The translations under genes and the position numbers were made by a program. Shown piece by piece: positions 30,605-39,463 of a stretch of 64,000 nt of DNA. Below the pieces are notes generated by a model. That model did no database searches, was not told the DNA's origin, and was given only the letters and a program-made list of their open reading frames with translations. This DNA comes from Odontesthes bonariensis (Eukaryota; Chordata; Actinopteri; Atheriniformes; Atherinopsidae), in assembly GCF_027942865.1 (NCBI RefSeq), contig NC_134521.1, positions 1,502,501 through 1,566,500 on the forward strand. Reading direction: 5' to 3'. The stretch's first letter is position 1. Each line of letters starts with the position of its first letter.

Positions 30605-31309
30605 TTGATGTGAATTTGTTAATTAACAAATCTTACATTTATTCAACTCAAAAAGAAAAGTTTTACAATAAAATGTGAAAAACCCAAATTTCAATTACGG
30701 TCTGGTCTGATCATTAAAATGTACTAAAACAAACTAAAATGAATCTGTAAAAAATAAAGTTAATTATAAGTTATACTTCCTCCTTTTGAACTATTGTTGT
30801 GAAACTTTTTAAAGACTTTAATCTCATACCTGCAACATTAATCAGAAACATGTTTGCAGCAGGATTTTTTATGTTAAACTAGCTGACCTAGGATCTGGCT
30901 TCTCATGTTTGTAATTTAATCCTTTACAGTTAACTTGTAATACTGTACTATCAACTCAAAACGTTAAAAATAAATCAGATATTTTCACTTAGGTGTGTAC
31001 TGTATGTCTAATAAGTTGTGCTTTCAAACAAATCTGCCTGATTTAGTAGATAATGGAGGGTAGAGGAAAATGTGTATTTTTGTGATTTGGTTGAACTGAC
31101 GTGTCTGATTATATCACATTTGCAATGTTTCTCTGTAGGAAATGTGCAGTCAACTGTCAGCTTCACTGTTTAAAGAAATATAAAGTTAAATATAATTAAA
31201 CTTTTTAAACTACAACTAAGATGTACATATACACTGTAATACAAACATAAACATATAAACATGGGAGTATAGAAAGCAATTTGTGTTATTTCCTGTGTTA
31301 TGTCATTGA
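30605..31309. other. 3' flank of receptor copy 4
   Basis: AT-rich, with an AATAAA at about 30668 that could serve the receptor transcript. No other feature. Confidence 0.45.
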
Positions 31310-31576
31310 CATTATGTCAATGTTTACGAAAAAAGTTAAGAAGCAGAGTTTGAATATTTGATGTATCTAAATGAGCTCTCAGGGGACTGGGTTAGGTGTT
31401 GGGATTTCTCTCTAAAACACCTCAGAGAATTTCACAAACGGAAAACAATACTTCCATAACAGTAAGTCACTTCACTAACAAAAGTTCAAATTCAGTTGAA
31501 CACTTTGACCTATAATTTACTTTGGCCTCTTTCCTTTTGAAAATTCAATGCTTGTGTAGAATTTATTCAAATCAAA
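31310..31576 (+). repeat. Segmental duplication unit B, left piece
   Basis: Starts at the unit boundary ACATTATGTCAATGTTTACG and stays collinear with units A, C and D until ATTTATTCAAATCAAA at 31576. There the young Rex3 begins. The unit resumes at 47908, with about 1.3 kb of it missing. Confidence 0.9.
31349..31391 (+). promoter_or_regulatory. Conserved receptor-array block (unit B)
   Basis: Same block as at 25753, with TCTCAGGGGA at 31377-31386 and TCTAAATGAG just upstream; one change (TGTATC for TGCATC). Confidence 0.35.
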
Positions 31577-32009
31577 GGTGACAGCTCCCCATGAGCTGTC
31601 ACCTTACCGTGGTGGTGGGGTTTGCGTGCCCCAATGAGTCTGGGAGCTATGTTGTCTGGGGCTTTAAGCCCCTGGTAGGGTCACCCATGGCAATCAGATC
31701 CTAGATGAGGGACCAGACAAAGAACAGCTCATAAAAACCCCTATGATAATAAAGAAGATTGGACACCATGTTCCTTCGCCCGGACGCGGGTCACCGGGGC
31801 CTCCCCCTGGAGCCAGGCCCAGGGGTGGGGCCCGCCGGCGAGCGCCTGGTGGCTGGGTCTGTGCCCATGGGGCTTAGTCGGGCACAGCCCGAAGAAACGA
31901 CACGGGTCCCCCTTCCGACAGGCTCACCACCCGTGGGAGGGGTCATGGGGGTCGGGTGCAGTGTGAGCTGGGCGGCAGCCTAAGGCGGGGACCTTGGCGG
32001 TCTGATCCT

Positions 32010-32731
32010 CGGCTACTGAAGCTGGCTCTTGGGACGTGGAACGTCACCTCTCTGCTGGGGAAGGAGCCTGAGCTGGTGCGCGAGGCTGAGCGGTTCCGGC
32101 TAGATATAGTCGGACTCACCTCGACGCATGGCTTGGGCTCCGGAACCAGCCTCCTCGAGACGGGTTGGACTCTCTTCCACTCTGGAGTTGCCCGCGGTGA
32201 GAGGCTTAGAGCAGGTGTGTGCATACTTATTGCCCCCCGGCTGTGCGCCTGTACATTGGGGTTCACCCCAGTAGACGAGAGGGTAGGGGACGGGTCCTGA
32301 CTGTTGTTTGTGCTTATGCACGGAACAGCAGTTCAGAGTACCCACCCTTTTTGGAGTCTCTGGAGGAGGCACTAGAGAGTGCTGCTCCGGGAGACTCCCT
32401 CGTCCTGCTGGGGGACTTCAATGCTCACGTGGGCAATGACAGTGAGACCTGGAGGGGCGTGATTGGGAGGAACGGTCCCCCCGATCTGAATCAGAGTGGT
32501 GTTTTGTTGTTGGACTTCTGTGCTCGTCACGGACTGTCCATAACGAACACCATGTTCAGGCATAAGGGTGTCCATATGTGCACTTGGCACCAGGACACCC
32601 TAGGCCGCAGCTCGATGATCGACTTTGTGGTCGTATCGTCGGACTTGCGGCCGTATGTCCTGGACACTCGGGTGAAGAGAGGGGCGGAGCTGTCAACTGA
32701 TCACCACCTGGTGGTGAGTTGGCTCCGCTAG
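32010..32731 (+). pseudogene. Rex3 apurinic-type endonuclease domain
   Basis: Pieces in two frames make up an exonuclease-endonuclease-phosphatase domain. LALGTWNVTSLLGKEPE (from about 32021) opens the fold. After a frameshift comes [15 protein letters not shown] (the GDFN motif with catalytic Asp), then [13 protein letters not shown] and [10 protein letters not shown] (the terminal DH pair). The enzyme would nick the target DNA to prime reverse transcription. The frameshift and the UAG at 32729 make this copy inactive. Confidence 0.8.
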
Positions 32732-32773
32732 TGGGGGAGGAAGCTGGTCAGACCTGGCAGGCCCAAACGTATT

Positions 32774-33645
32774 GTGAGGGTCTGTTGGGAACGGCTGGCG
32801 GAATCCCCTGTAAGGAGGAGTTTCAACTCCCACCTCCGGCAGAGCTTCAACCATGTCCCGGGGGAGATGGGGGACATTGAGCCCGAATGGGCCATGTTCC
32901 ATGCCTCCATTGTTGAGGCGGCCGACCGGAGCTGTGGCCGTAAGGTGGTCGGTGCCTGTCGTGGCGGCAATCCCCTAACCCGCTGGTGGACCCCAGTGGT
33001 GAGGGAAGCCGTCAAGCTGAAGAAGGAGTCCTATCGGGCATTTTTGGCCAGTGGGACTCTGGAAGCAGCTGATGGGTACCGACAGGCCAAGCGGAACGCA
33101 GCCTCGGCGGTTGCTGAGGCAAAAACTCGGGCTTGGGAGGAGTTTGGGGAGGCCATGGAGAACGACTTCCGGACGGCCTCGAGGAGATTCTGGTCCACCA
33201 TCCGGCGGCTTAGGGGGGGAAAGCGGTGCACCGTCAACACCGTGTATGGTGAGGGCGGGGCTCTGCTGACTTCAACTAGGGACGTCATGAGTGGGTGGGG
33301 GGAATACTTCGAGGGCCTCCTCAATCCTACCGACACGCCTTCCGATGAGGAAGCAGAGTTGGGGAGCTCGGACGTGGGGCCTCCCATTTCTGGGGCTGAG
33401 GTTGCCGAGGTGGTCAAAAAACTCCTCGGTGGCAAGGCCCCGGGGGTGGATGAGGTCCGTCCTGAGTTCCTCAAGGCTCTGGATGTTGTGGGGCTGTCTT
33501 GGTTGACATGCCTCTGCAGCATCGCGTGGACATCGGGGGCAGTGCCTCTGGACTGGCAGACCGGGGTGGTGTTCCCCCTCTTTAAAAAGGGGGACCGGAG
33601 GGTGTGTTCCAACTATAGGGGGAATCACACTCCTCAGCCTCCCTG
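32774..33645 (+). pseudogene. Rex3 linker and N-terminal RT region, cut by ERV
   Basis: Frame 2 continues from the endonuclease after the UAG. It runs to the RT fingers, with GKAPGVDEVRPEFLKALD, the PLDWQTGVVFPLFKKGDRR segment and CSNYRG. At 33645 the retroviral LTR starts. The catalytic core should follow at 46694 but is itself damaged there. Confidence 0.8.
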
Positions 33646-33710
33646 TGTGGGAGAAGGATGTCATGACATCCTCATGACATCTGGCCTAGTTACATCTTGT
33701 GCTCGGCTCA

Positions 33711-33718
33711 TATAAATA
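33711..33718 (+). promoter_or_regulatory. TATA box in 5' LTR
   Basis: TATAAATA in the U3 part of the LTR, about 65 bp from the LTR start. It is the only strong core promoter match in the LTR. Confidence 0.8.
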
Positions 33719-33896
33719 TGGGTAAAAGGTAGTATGGGCTGTTTACATTTAGGGCAGACGCTTGGCGTCGCAGAAAGAGATTGAGTCCGGATGACGCATG
33801 CATGTTATGATTAAACCAGTACAAAGTTGGTTCACAGTATGAAGACGGTGGACATTTTGTACATTCTGTATGCACACTTGTTGTGACGGTTTGTTC

Positions 33897-33902
33897 AATA
33901 AA
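33897..33902 (+). terminator. Polyadenylation signal in LTR
   Basis: AATAAA within TTCAATAAATTCC. The equivalent in the 3' LTR at 46630-46635 would end viral transcripts. Confidence 0.8.
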
Positions 33903-33959
33903 TTCCCCAATGGACTGCTGACCGACCGCGTACTCGTCTCTATTTTCTCCACAACATAA

Positions 33960-33977
33960 TGGTGACCCCGAGTGCGT
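33960..33977 (+). other. Primer binding site, tRNA-Trp type
   Basis: TGGTGACCCCGAGTGCGT starts three bases after the 5' LTR. The first 12 bases are complementary to the 3' end of tRNA-Trp; the rest departs from a full 18-base match. It would prime minus-strand DNA synthesis. Confidence 0.75.
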
Positions 33978-36344
33978 GAGATTTTGGCAGCTGGAGCCGG
34001 ACGGGACGCGTCCTCTGTGCGCCGACAGCCGAGATCAGTCGTTAAACCTGCAGGTACGACATATTTTTTTCCTTTTTTTTCTGAAAGCGGCGGTGTCTGT
34101 TGGTGGTGTACAGGTGACGGGCCTCCGACAGCTCCACAAATTTAAAAGAACACGGGAGAAGGGCGAGTATATTCGGTAAGCATCTCATTGTTACCTCTGC
34201 GCAGGGGGGCTGTTGAAATTGTTGGGAAATTTTGGGCCAAGAGGTGCCATATGTGTGAATTGGGATAAAATTGGGTGAACAGCAGCTTATGTGAGTTGTA
34301 AAGCAGACAGCTGTGAGCAGTTGGTCGGGCTATTGTGTTGATGTATTGTTGTGATAATTAAGAAGGACTAGTCGCTCATGCTCGGGCAGGGAAATAAATC
34401 GATGAGTTTAAACTGGAATAGTATAATACGCTTTTAGAGCGGGCAGAGTGTTTATCACTCGTCCATAAGTGATGTCATAGAGCCGACGGCCGACCTTTAA
34501 TGCATTGGGGGTTCGGGCTACCGTGGGACTATGGTTTGCATTAGTCATTAATATATGTGAAAAATTATTTTCACTAGTCAAGGAGTAGACGAATGCTGGT
34601 AATTGATTGACTTGCGAACATAAAAGTTTGGAGGTGGAATCAAAACAGCAGTTCAAGAAAACTCTGAAAAAGTCAATTCCAGTTCTATACGGGCACATTT
34701 TAAGTATATATGTTTATATCATTTTATATATCTGCTTAGAACTCTTTGGAGTTATCCGAGACCTCAGTATAAAGACATTTGGAGAAGAAAAGTCAAATTC
34801 GTTTATGAAATTGGCCACAGGAGATTTTTATTAAGAGGTCACAGCGAAGCTGATAAATACACGTCAGCATTTGCTGCATTGGTCAAGAAACCATATCACA
34901 AGGCTTGTAGGGAAAACACATTTTGTATTCCATATATTGCCGACACCAACATCTCCTGAAAAATTAAAAGTCTAAATGAAAGAAATTGATAATTTAAAAA
35001 TGTGAAGATTTGAACGGTGACTGACACAAAACTTTGATCGACCGATTTGGTGATCGACTGACTTGGTATGAGTGTGTGGGACCGGTCTCTGTCTGTGTCT
35101 GTCAAATGGGTGTGAAATCTGATGTTTTATGTGAATCTAAAAAAAAAAGAAAGAAAAAGGAAAATTATTTTGTGTGATAAATCAAGGTTCTAACCTAACT
35201 CATCTCATCCCTTGACTTTTGGGTATTCGTAGTATTTTAATTTACACTCAGATTTGCTTCATTATTATAACTGGCTTTATGGTCATAATTTGCTTCATTG
35301 GTATAATCTGCTTAATTGTGATAGTTGCCGCATTAATAACTTGGGGAAATAAGGTGTTGTTGCAGAAATGTGCTGTTATTTTTAAACGCTGTGGGCTTCT
35401 TTCTTTAAGACTCTATATTTTCGTTGAGTGCATCTTGTTATTATTGAATACTGCTGTGATTGGTGTTAAGTTTCGAAAGTTCTATTCTCAACAGGCAAGT
35501 GAAGGTGTTTTGGCTGTCAGGGGGACAGAGGGTGCTGCGCGCTCCCGCGGCTGGTGTGTGGGCGCATGCACTGTCCTTGAGAGTTTTCTGCTGCTGCAAA
35601 TGTTCGTGTGTGATCACATTTTCTTTCCTTGTGTCTTCCAGGGGCAATTTATGGTTGAACTGTAATAATTATTAGTTTTCTTTAGGTAATGTGCTAATTG
35701 CGGAGTTGCTATCAGTCGAGTAATGAGGGTTTCGCAATCCTAGAGAAGAGGTTGCTGTCTCTAGTCAAGTTGAATGTGACATTCCTGATAAAGAAAGTTT
35801 TTCGCTTATGCATTGTTTCTGTATCTTTTGATTTGTAGTTTCCCTGTCCACAGCGTGTTAAATTGTATTTCTTTCTCTTTCTTAACAAATGCCATTTCGA
35901 GGTGAAGAATAGTGCAACTGTTATTTCTGTGTTAAATTGTATTTCTTCTCTGTCCAGCTGAAAGTTTGTATTTCCTCCTTTTTCTTAACTTGTTACAAAG
36001 TGTGACAAACGCCATTTTGAGTTTGGGTGTGGTTCAATTGTTATGTCTGGTTCAATTGTTATGATTGGGAGGAGTTAATAATAGCCTGGGAGGTAGACTA
36101 AGTGGTGTGTTCATATTTGATTGGTTACAATTCACGTGGTTCGCTGGAGGCGGGCTTAGAGGTGTGTTCAGATTTCATTGGTCGAAATTGACGTAGCCGT
36201 GACGTGCATTGTATCATCTGGATTGGTGGAGGACATTGTGTGTGGATTGGATCAGAAACATCCGGGTGTGAGCAAAGGTTGGGGCAACGCCAAGCCTGAG
36301 TCACTTTAAACAGAGTAAGCATTAACTGAGCTTTCGATTAGCAA
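33978..36344 (+). other. ERV leader, non-coding part
   Basis: Lies between primer site and tandem array. No ATG-started gene is supported. The packaging signal is expected here but no structure can be named from reading alone. Confidence 0.5.
34054..35641 (+). other. Candidate leader intron of the ERV
   Basis: A strong donor, CAG/GTACGA, at 34051-34059 is the likely major splice donor for env mRNA. A strong acceptor, TTTCTTTCCTTGTGTCTTCCAG, ends at 35641. If both are used, about 1.6 kb of the leader is removed from some transcripts. Splicing is predicted, not shown. Confidence 0.4.
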
Positions 36345-36740
36345 TAAATTAGCATTGGTTAGCAATCAATAGCATTGATTAGCAATAACTAGCATTGTTT
36401 AGCAATAAATTAGCATTGATTAGCATTGGTTAGCAATCAATAGCATTGATTAGCAATAACTAGCATTGTTTAGCAATAAATTAGCATTGATTAGCATTGG
36501 TTAGCAATCAATAGCATTGATTAGCAATAACTAGCATTGTTTAGCAATAAATTAGCATTGATTAGCATTGGTTAGCAATCAATAGCATTGATTAGCAATA
36601 ACTAGCATTGTTTAGCAATAAATTAGCATTGATTAGCATTGGTTAGCAATCAATAGCATTGATTAGCAATAACTAGCATTGTTTAGCAATAAATTAGCAT
36701 TGATTAGCATTGGTTAGCAATCGATAGCATTGATTAGCAA
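36345..36740 (+). repeat. 71-bp tandem array in ERV leader
   Basis: About 5.5 copies of a 71-bp unit. TAGCAATCAA recurs at 36360, 36431, 36502, 36573 and 36644, and once more with one change at 36715. Each unit is itself built from shorter TTAGCATTG / TTAGCAATA modules. Degenerate TTAGCATT modules continue to about 37200. Confidence 0.95.
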
Positions 36741-37237
36741 TAATTAGCCTTAAATAGCATAATTAGCATTCGATTAGCATTGGTCAACAAGGAAGCTAGT
36801 ATTGATTAGCAATAAGTAGCATTGATTAGCAATAGTTAGCATTGTTAGCATCTGTTAGCATTTGTTAGCATTTGTTAGCATTTCGTTAGCCATAATTAGC
36901 ATTGATCAGAAACACAATTAGCATTGATCAACAATAGCAATAAGGCAAATATTGGTTTAAATCTTAATTGGCAATAAGCTAGCATTCATTAACAACAGCT
37001 GGGAAACCAACAGCAGTTGGCATTGGATAGCAAACAATAGCATTAACAATAAGCTAATAAGAACCTAACTCCTAATTAGGAATCAAAATAGCAACGAGCT
37101 ATATTAGCTTAACAGTAGCATTGATAATATCCAATCCAATAATTAGCTGCATCTAAGCTAAATTTAGCCGAGCATTAAATAAGCAGTAGAGTTGAATAAT
37201 CAGGTAATTTAGAAATTGGTCTTCAAAATTTGTTTGG

Positions 37238-37270
37238 AAAAAAAAAAAAAAAAAAAAAAGGGGGGGGAAG
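37238..37270 (+). other. Long polypurine run upstream of gag
   Basis: Twenty-two A, then eight G, then AAGGG. It lies 52 bp before the gag start. It resembles a polypurine tract in composition but is in an unusual place. Confidence 0.6.
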
Positions 37271-37321
37271 GGATAATAATAATTATTATTCCCGGTTCTA
37301 GGGAACTAACTAGGTGAGACG

Positions 37322-39418
37322 ATGGATGTAACACCAACAATAATCGTTAGCGCTAGGCATCCAGGACGTTACAAAGACATTCAAAAATTATCTCAAAAAT
37401 GGGAAAAAAGAACCAAAAATATGTTCCCACCCTGGCCGAAGGATGGCACTTTTGATGTAGCTGTCTGTGAAGTTATGGAACAAAGAATCAACGATCACAA
37501 ATCAAAAAACAAAAGCAAAAAGAGACAGAAAAAGAGGGAGCTTGAATTAGAAATTTTGCACTTCTTTGAAACTGAAGGTCGTCGTTACAGAAGGAATTTG
37601 AAGGAAGGTGTAGCCATACTGAGGGGGGAACAGCCGGTGGTGGAGAAGGTCAAGCAGTATGAGTCTGCAGGACTATATCCAACACTGTCAGGGGTGATGA
37701 ACATAAAAGGAGATTTTGAAATGAAAAATCAGGAAGTACCTTGTGTACGCCCTGAACCACTGACAGCGGCTTCAAGCAGTCAGGGAGCTCCTGAGCCAGG
37801 CGCTGTTGATGGTTCAGATCAGGTTGCAAGGGGAAACCCCCCACAATATCAGGCAGCGTCAGATCAAAAACCATCATGTGATCAATGTTCATCTTGTACT
37901 GAACACAGCAGTCCAACAGCTTCAACATCAGCCCAGGCCTCAGGTTATCCGAAACCACTATCTGTTGTAGAGGTTAAGAGTCCAACAGCCTCAGCTTCAG
38001 CAACGGCACAGGCCTCAGATCACCAAAAAGCATTACACCTAGATCGTACCACCACTCCCATAGTAGAAAAGTCTATACTACAGGAAAGGACGTCACAAGA
38101 AAAATCCATGTTACATGAAAGGCCTCCCAAACATTGTAGTACGGCCAGGAAGACACCACACGGGTTAGACTGTTATGCAGAATATGAGGGGAAACTTGCA
38201 GAAGATTCATATTGGATAGAGCATGCTCATTCCATGGTTGATTTACAGCAAGAGATAAATCAAGCAGAAAAGCAGGTTCAGGAACAGGATCCACCCGGCC
38301 AGCAGGGAAACGGCAGGGACAGAGAGTTTAATTTAAGATACCGACCAAATATTCATGCACCACAGAAATATACTGCGGGTAATTTTCCGATTTTGGTGAA
38401 TGGGATGCAGGGACAGTATGTGCCGTGGCAGATGCTCGACCTAGCGGGGCTGGTTGCCAGACTGCCGGACATTCACACAGGTGCAAGCAAATGGATAAGA
38501 GCTTTTGAACAAGAAACTGTGGGTAAACTGTTGGCTGTGGGAGACATCAAGGCAGTGTGGGCAAGGTGTTTTGGAACTACTACCATGGAGGGCATTTTGA
38601 GAAACAGTATGAATGACTGGATGGTGGGCCATCGAGCAGATGGAATTGGGTTCGATGTACATCGACCTGCACTGTGGGGAGCTCTGCGAGCTGAGTATCC
38701 TACGAAAACGGATCCAAAAGCATTAAAGAGCGACACACTGTTGGATACAGATAATCCAGCGGCGTACGTTGCACGCCAGTTGGAAAGATGGAAACAAGAA
38801 CTGGAACAAGACATTGAACCAAACACAGTGCTCAACTCTGTATTCAGAGACTCTATCCTAGAAGCCATGCCCGACCCAGTGCGAGCGAGGCTGGAGGATG
38901 TGGTAGAGTTGAAATCAATGACGCATGCGGCATTCCGGGATAATGTTGTGCATGCTATTGACAAATACAGGCAAAGTGAACGGAAACGGAAGGAGCAGGA
39001 TAAGAACTTGCAGAGGAAACTCACACAGATGCAGTTGGAAGGACCAAAGGTAGGAGGCCAGGCCCTGATGACACCAGGGACCACTGAACAGGTACCTCCA
39101 CCCTTTGCACCCTCTGCACCTTCTACACCCTCTGCACCCTTTCAACCCGTCACACCTCAAGCCTACCCGCAACCACCATACACACCACGGGCAGGAGGAC
39201 GAGGCCAGTATCGAGCCCAGAGAGGGTTCGGGAGAGTCACAGCTGGGAGACGGAGGTCCTCGGGAGCATGTTGGGCTTGTGGCGAGATTGGGCACTTTGC
39301 TGACAGATGTCCGCGGGCACCAGGAAATCAGAATGTGCGGCAGGACCGCGGCCAGTCCCCGCGGGGTGGATCAAGTGGCCCGGCAGGCCCATGGGTGAGT
39401 CCAAACTTTGGTTATTAG
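37322..39418 (+). CDS. gag: ERV Gag polyprotein
   Basis: A 698-residue structural polyprotein that would assemble the core at the membrane. The start ATG has a strong context (A at -3, G at +4). There is no Gly2, so no N-terminal myristoylation is expected; a basic cluster (KNKSKKRQKKR, 63-73) could bind membrane or RNA instead. A PPQY late-domain motif lies at 173-176 and PSAP motifs at 597-600 and 603-606. A gamma-type capsid region is seen at about 335-560, followed by a charged helical stretch (552-567). One zinc knuckle is C650-X2-C653-X4-H658-X4-C663, flanked by Arg-rich nucleocapsid sequence. It ends at UAG (39416-39418), with pol continuing in the same frame. Longer than most gammaretroviral Gag proteins. 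Intact. Confidence 0.93.
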   Translation: MDVTPTIIVSARHPGRYKDIQKLSQKWEKRTKNMFPPWPKDGTFDVAVCEVMEQRINDHKSKNKSKKRQKKRELELEILHFFETEGRRYRRNLKEGVAILRGEQPVVEKVKQYESAGLYPTLSGVMNIKGDFEMKNQEVPCVRPEPLTAASSSQGAPEPGAVDGSDQVARGNPPQYQAASDQKPSCDQCSSCTEHSSPTASTSAQASGYPKPLSVVEVKSPTASASATAQASDHQKALHLDRTTTPIVEKSILQERTSQEKSMLHERPPKHCSTARKTPHGLDCYAEYEGKLAEDSYWIEHAHSMVDLQQEINQAEKQVQEQDPPGQQGNGRDREFNLRYRPNIHAPQKYTAGNFPILVNGMQGQYVPWQMLDLAGLVARLPDIHTGASKWIRAFEQETVGKLLAVGDIKAVWARCFGTTTMEGILRNSMNDWMVGHRADGIGFDVHRPALWGALRAEYPTKTDPKALKSDTLLDTDNPAAYVARQLERWKQELEQDIEPNTVLNSVFRDSILEAMPDPVRARLEDVVELKSMTHAAFRDNVVHAIDKYRQSERKRKEQDKNLQRKLTQMQLEGPKVGGQALMTPGTTEQVPPPFAPSAPSTPSAPFQPVTPQAYPQPPYTPRAGGRGQYRAQRGFGRVTAGRRRSSGACWACGEIGHFADRCPRAPGNQNVRQDRGQSPRGGSSGPAGPWVSPNFGY

Positions 39419-39463
39419 GGGTGCCCACAGAGTCCTAGAGGGGAGGGTCAGTTTCCAGTCGTA
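39416..39463 (+). promoter_or_regulatory. Probable UAG readthrough site between gag and pol
   Basis: Gag stops at UAG followed by GGG. Fifteen further sense codons in the same frame lead to the ATG at 39464, with no other stop. Gammaretroviruses and epsilonretroviruses make Gag-Pol by reading through such a UAG. A downstream pseudoknot could not be established by eye. Confidence 0.75.

Larger units (their letters stand above)
25708..31309 (+). repeat. Segmental duplication unit A
   Basis: First full unit of a tandem array, delimited by the shared text ACATTATGTCAATGTTTACG (25708, 31310, 52008, 57671). Order inside: conserved block, MITE remnant, Rex3-like 5' remnant, SINE, Rex3-like 3' remnant, receptor gene. 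It is 5,602 bp, shorter than the 5,663-bp unit C, partly because the MITE has lost its left half. Confidence 0.95.
31577..33645 (+). mobile_element. Young Rex3 (RTE) LINE, 5' half
   Basis: Begins with a perfect 11-bp inverted repeat (GGTGACAGCTC / GAGCTGTCACC at 31577-31587 and 31593-31603), then a GC-rich 5' UTR, endonuclease and the start of RT. The TGGCAGACCGGGGTGGTGTT block at 33555-33574 agrees with the conserved Rex3 segment. It is cut at 33645 by the ERV and continues at 46694. The frames are interrupted by a shift near 32220-32300, a UAG at 32729-32731, and the ERV itself. Confidence 0.9.
33646..33956 (+). repeat. 5' LTR of the ERV
   Basis: 311 bp, TGTGGGAGAAGG...TCCACAACA. It contains TATAAATA at 33711-33718 and AATAAA at 33897-33902. 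The U3-R border is expected near 33740 and the poly(A) site just after 33915, so U5 is short. It differs from the 3' LTR only at 33822 (C versus T at 46555). Confidence 0.97.

Noticed and set aside
35219-35665. 148-codon hydrophobic ORF in the ERV leader
   Set aside because: It starts at TTG, with its first ATG about 22 codons in, and the strong acceptor at 35641 lies inside it. An accessory membrane protein cannot be supported.
38473-39295. Long antisense ORFs in gag (203 and 126 codons)
   Set aside because: Shadows of the gag coding strand. The same holds for antisense frames at 40045-45635 in pol and env.
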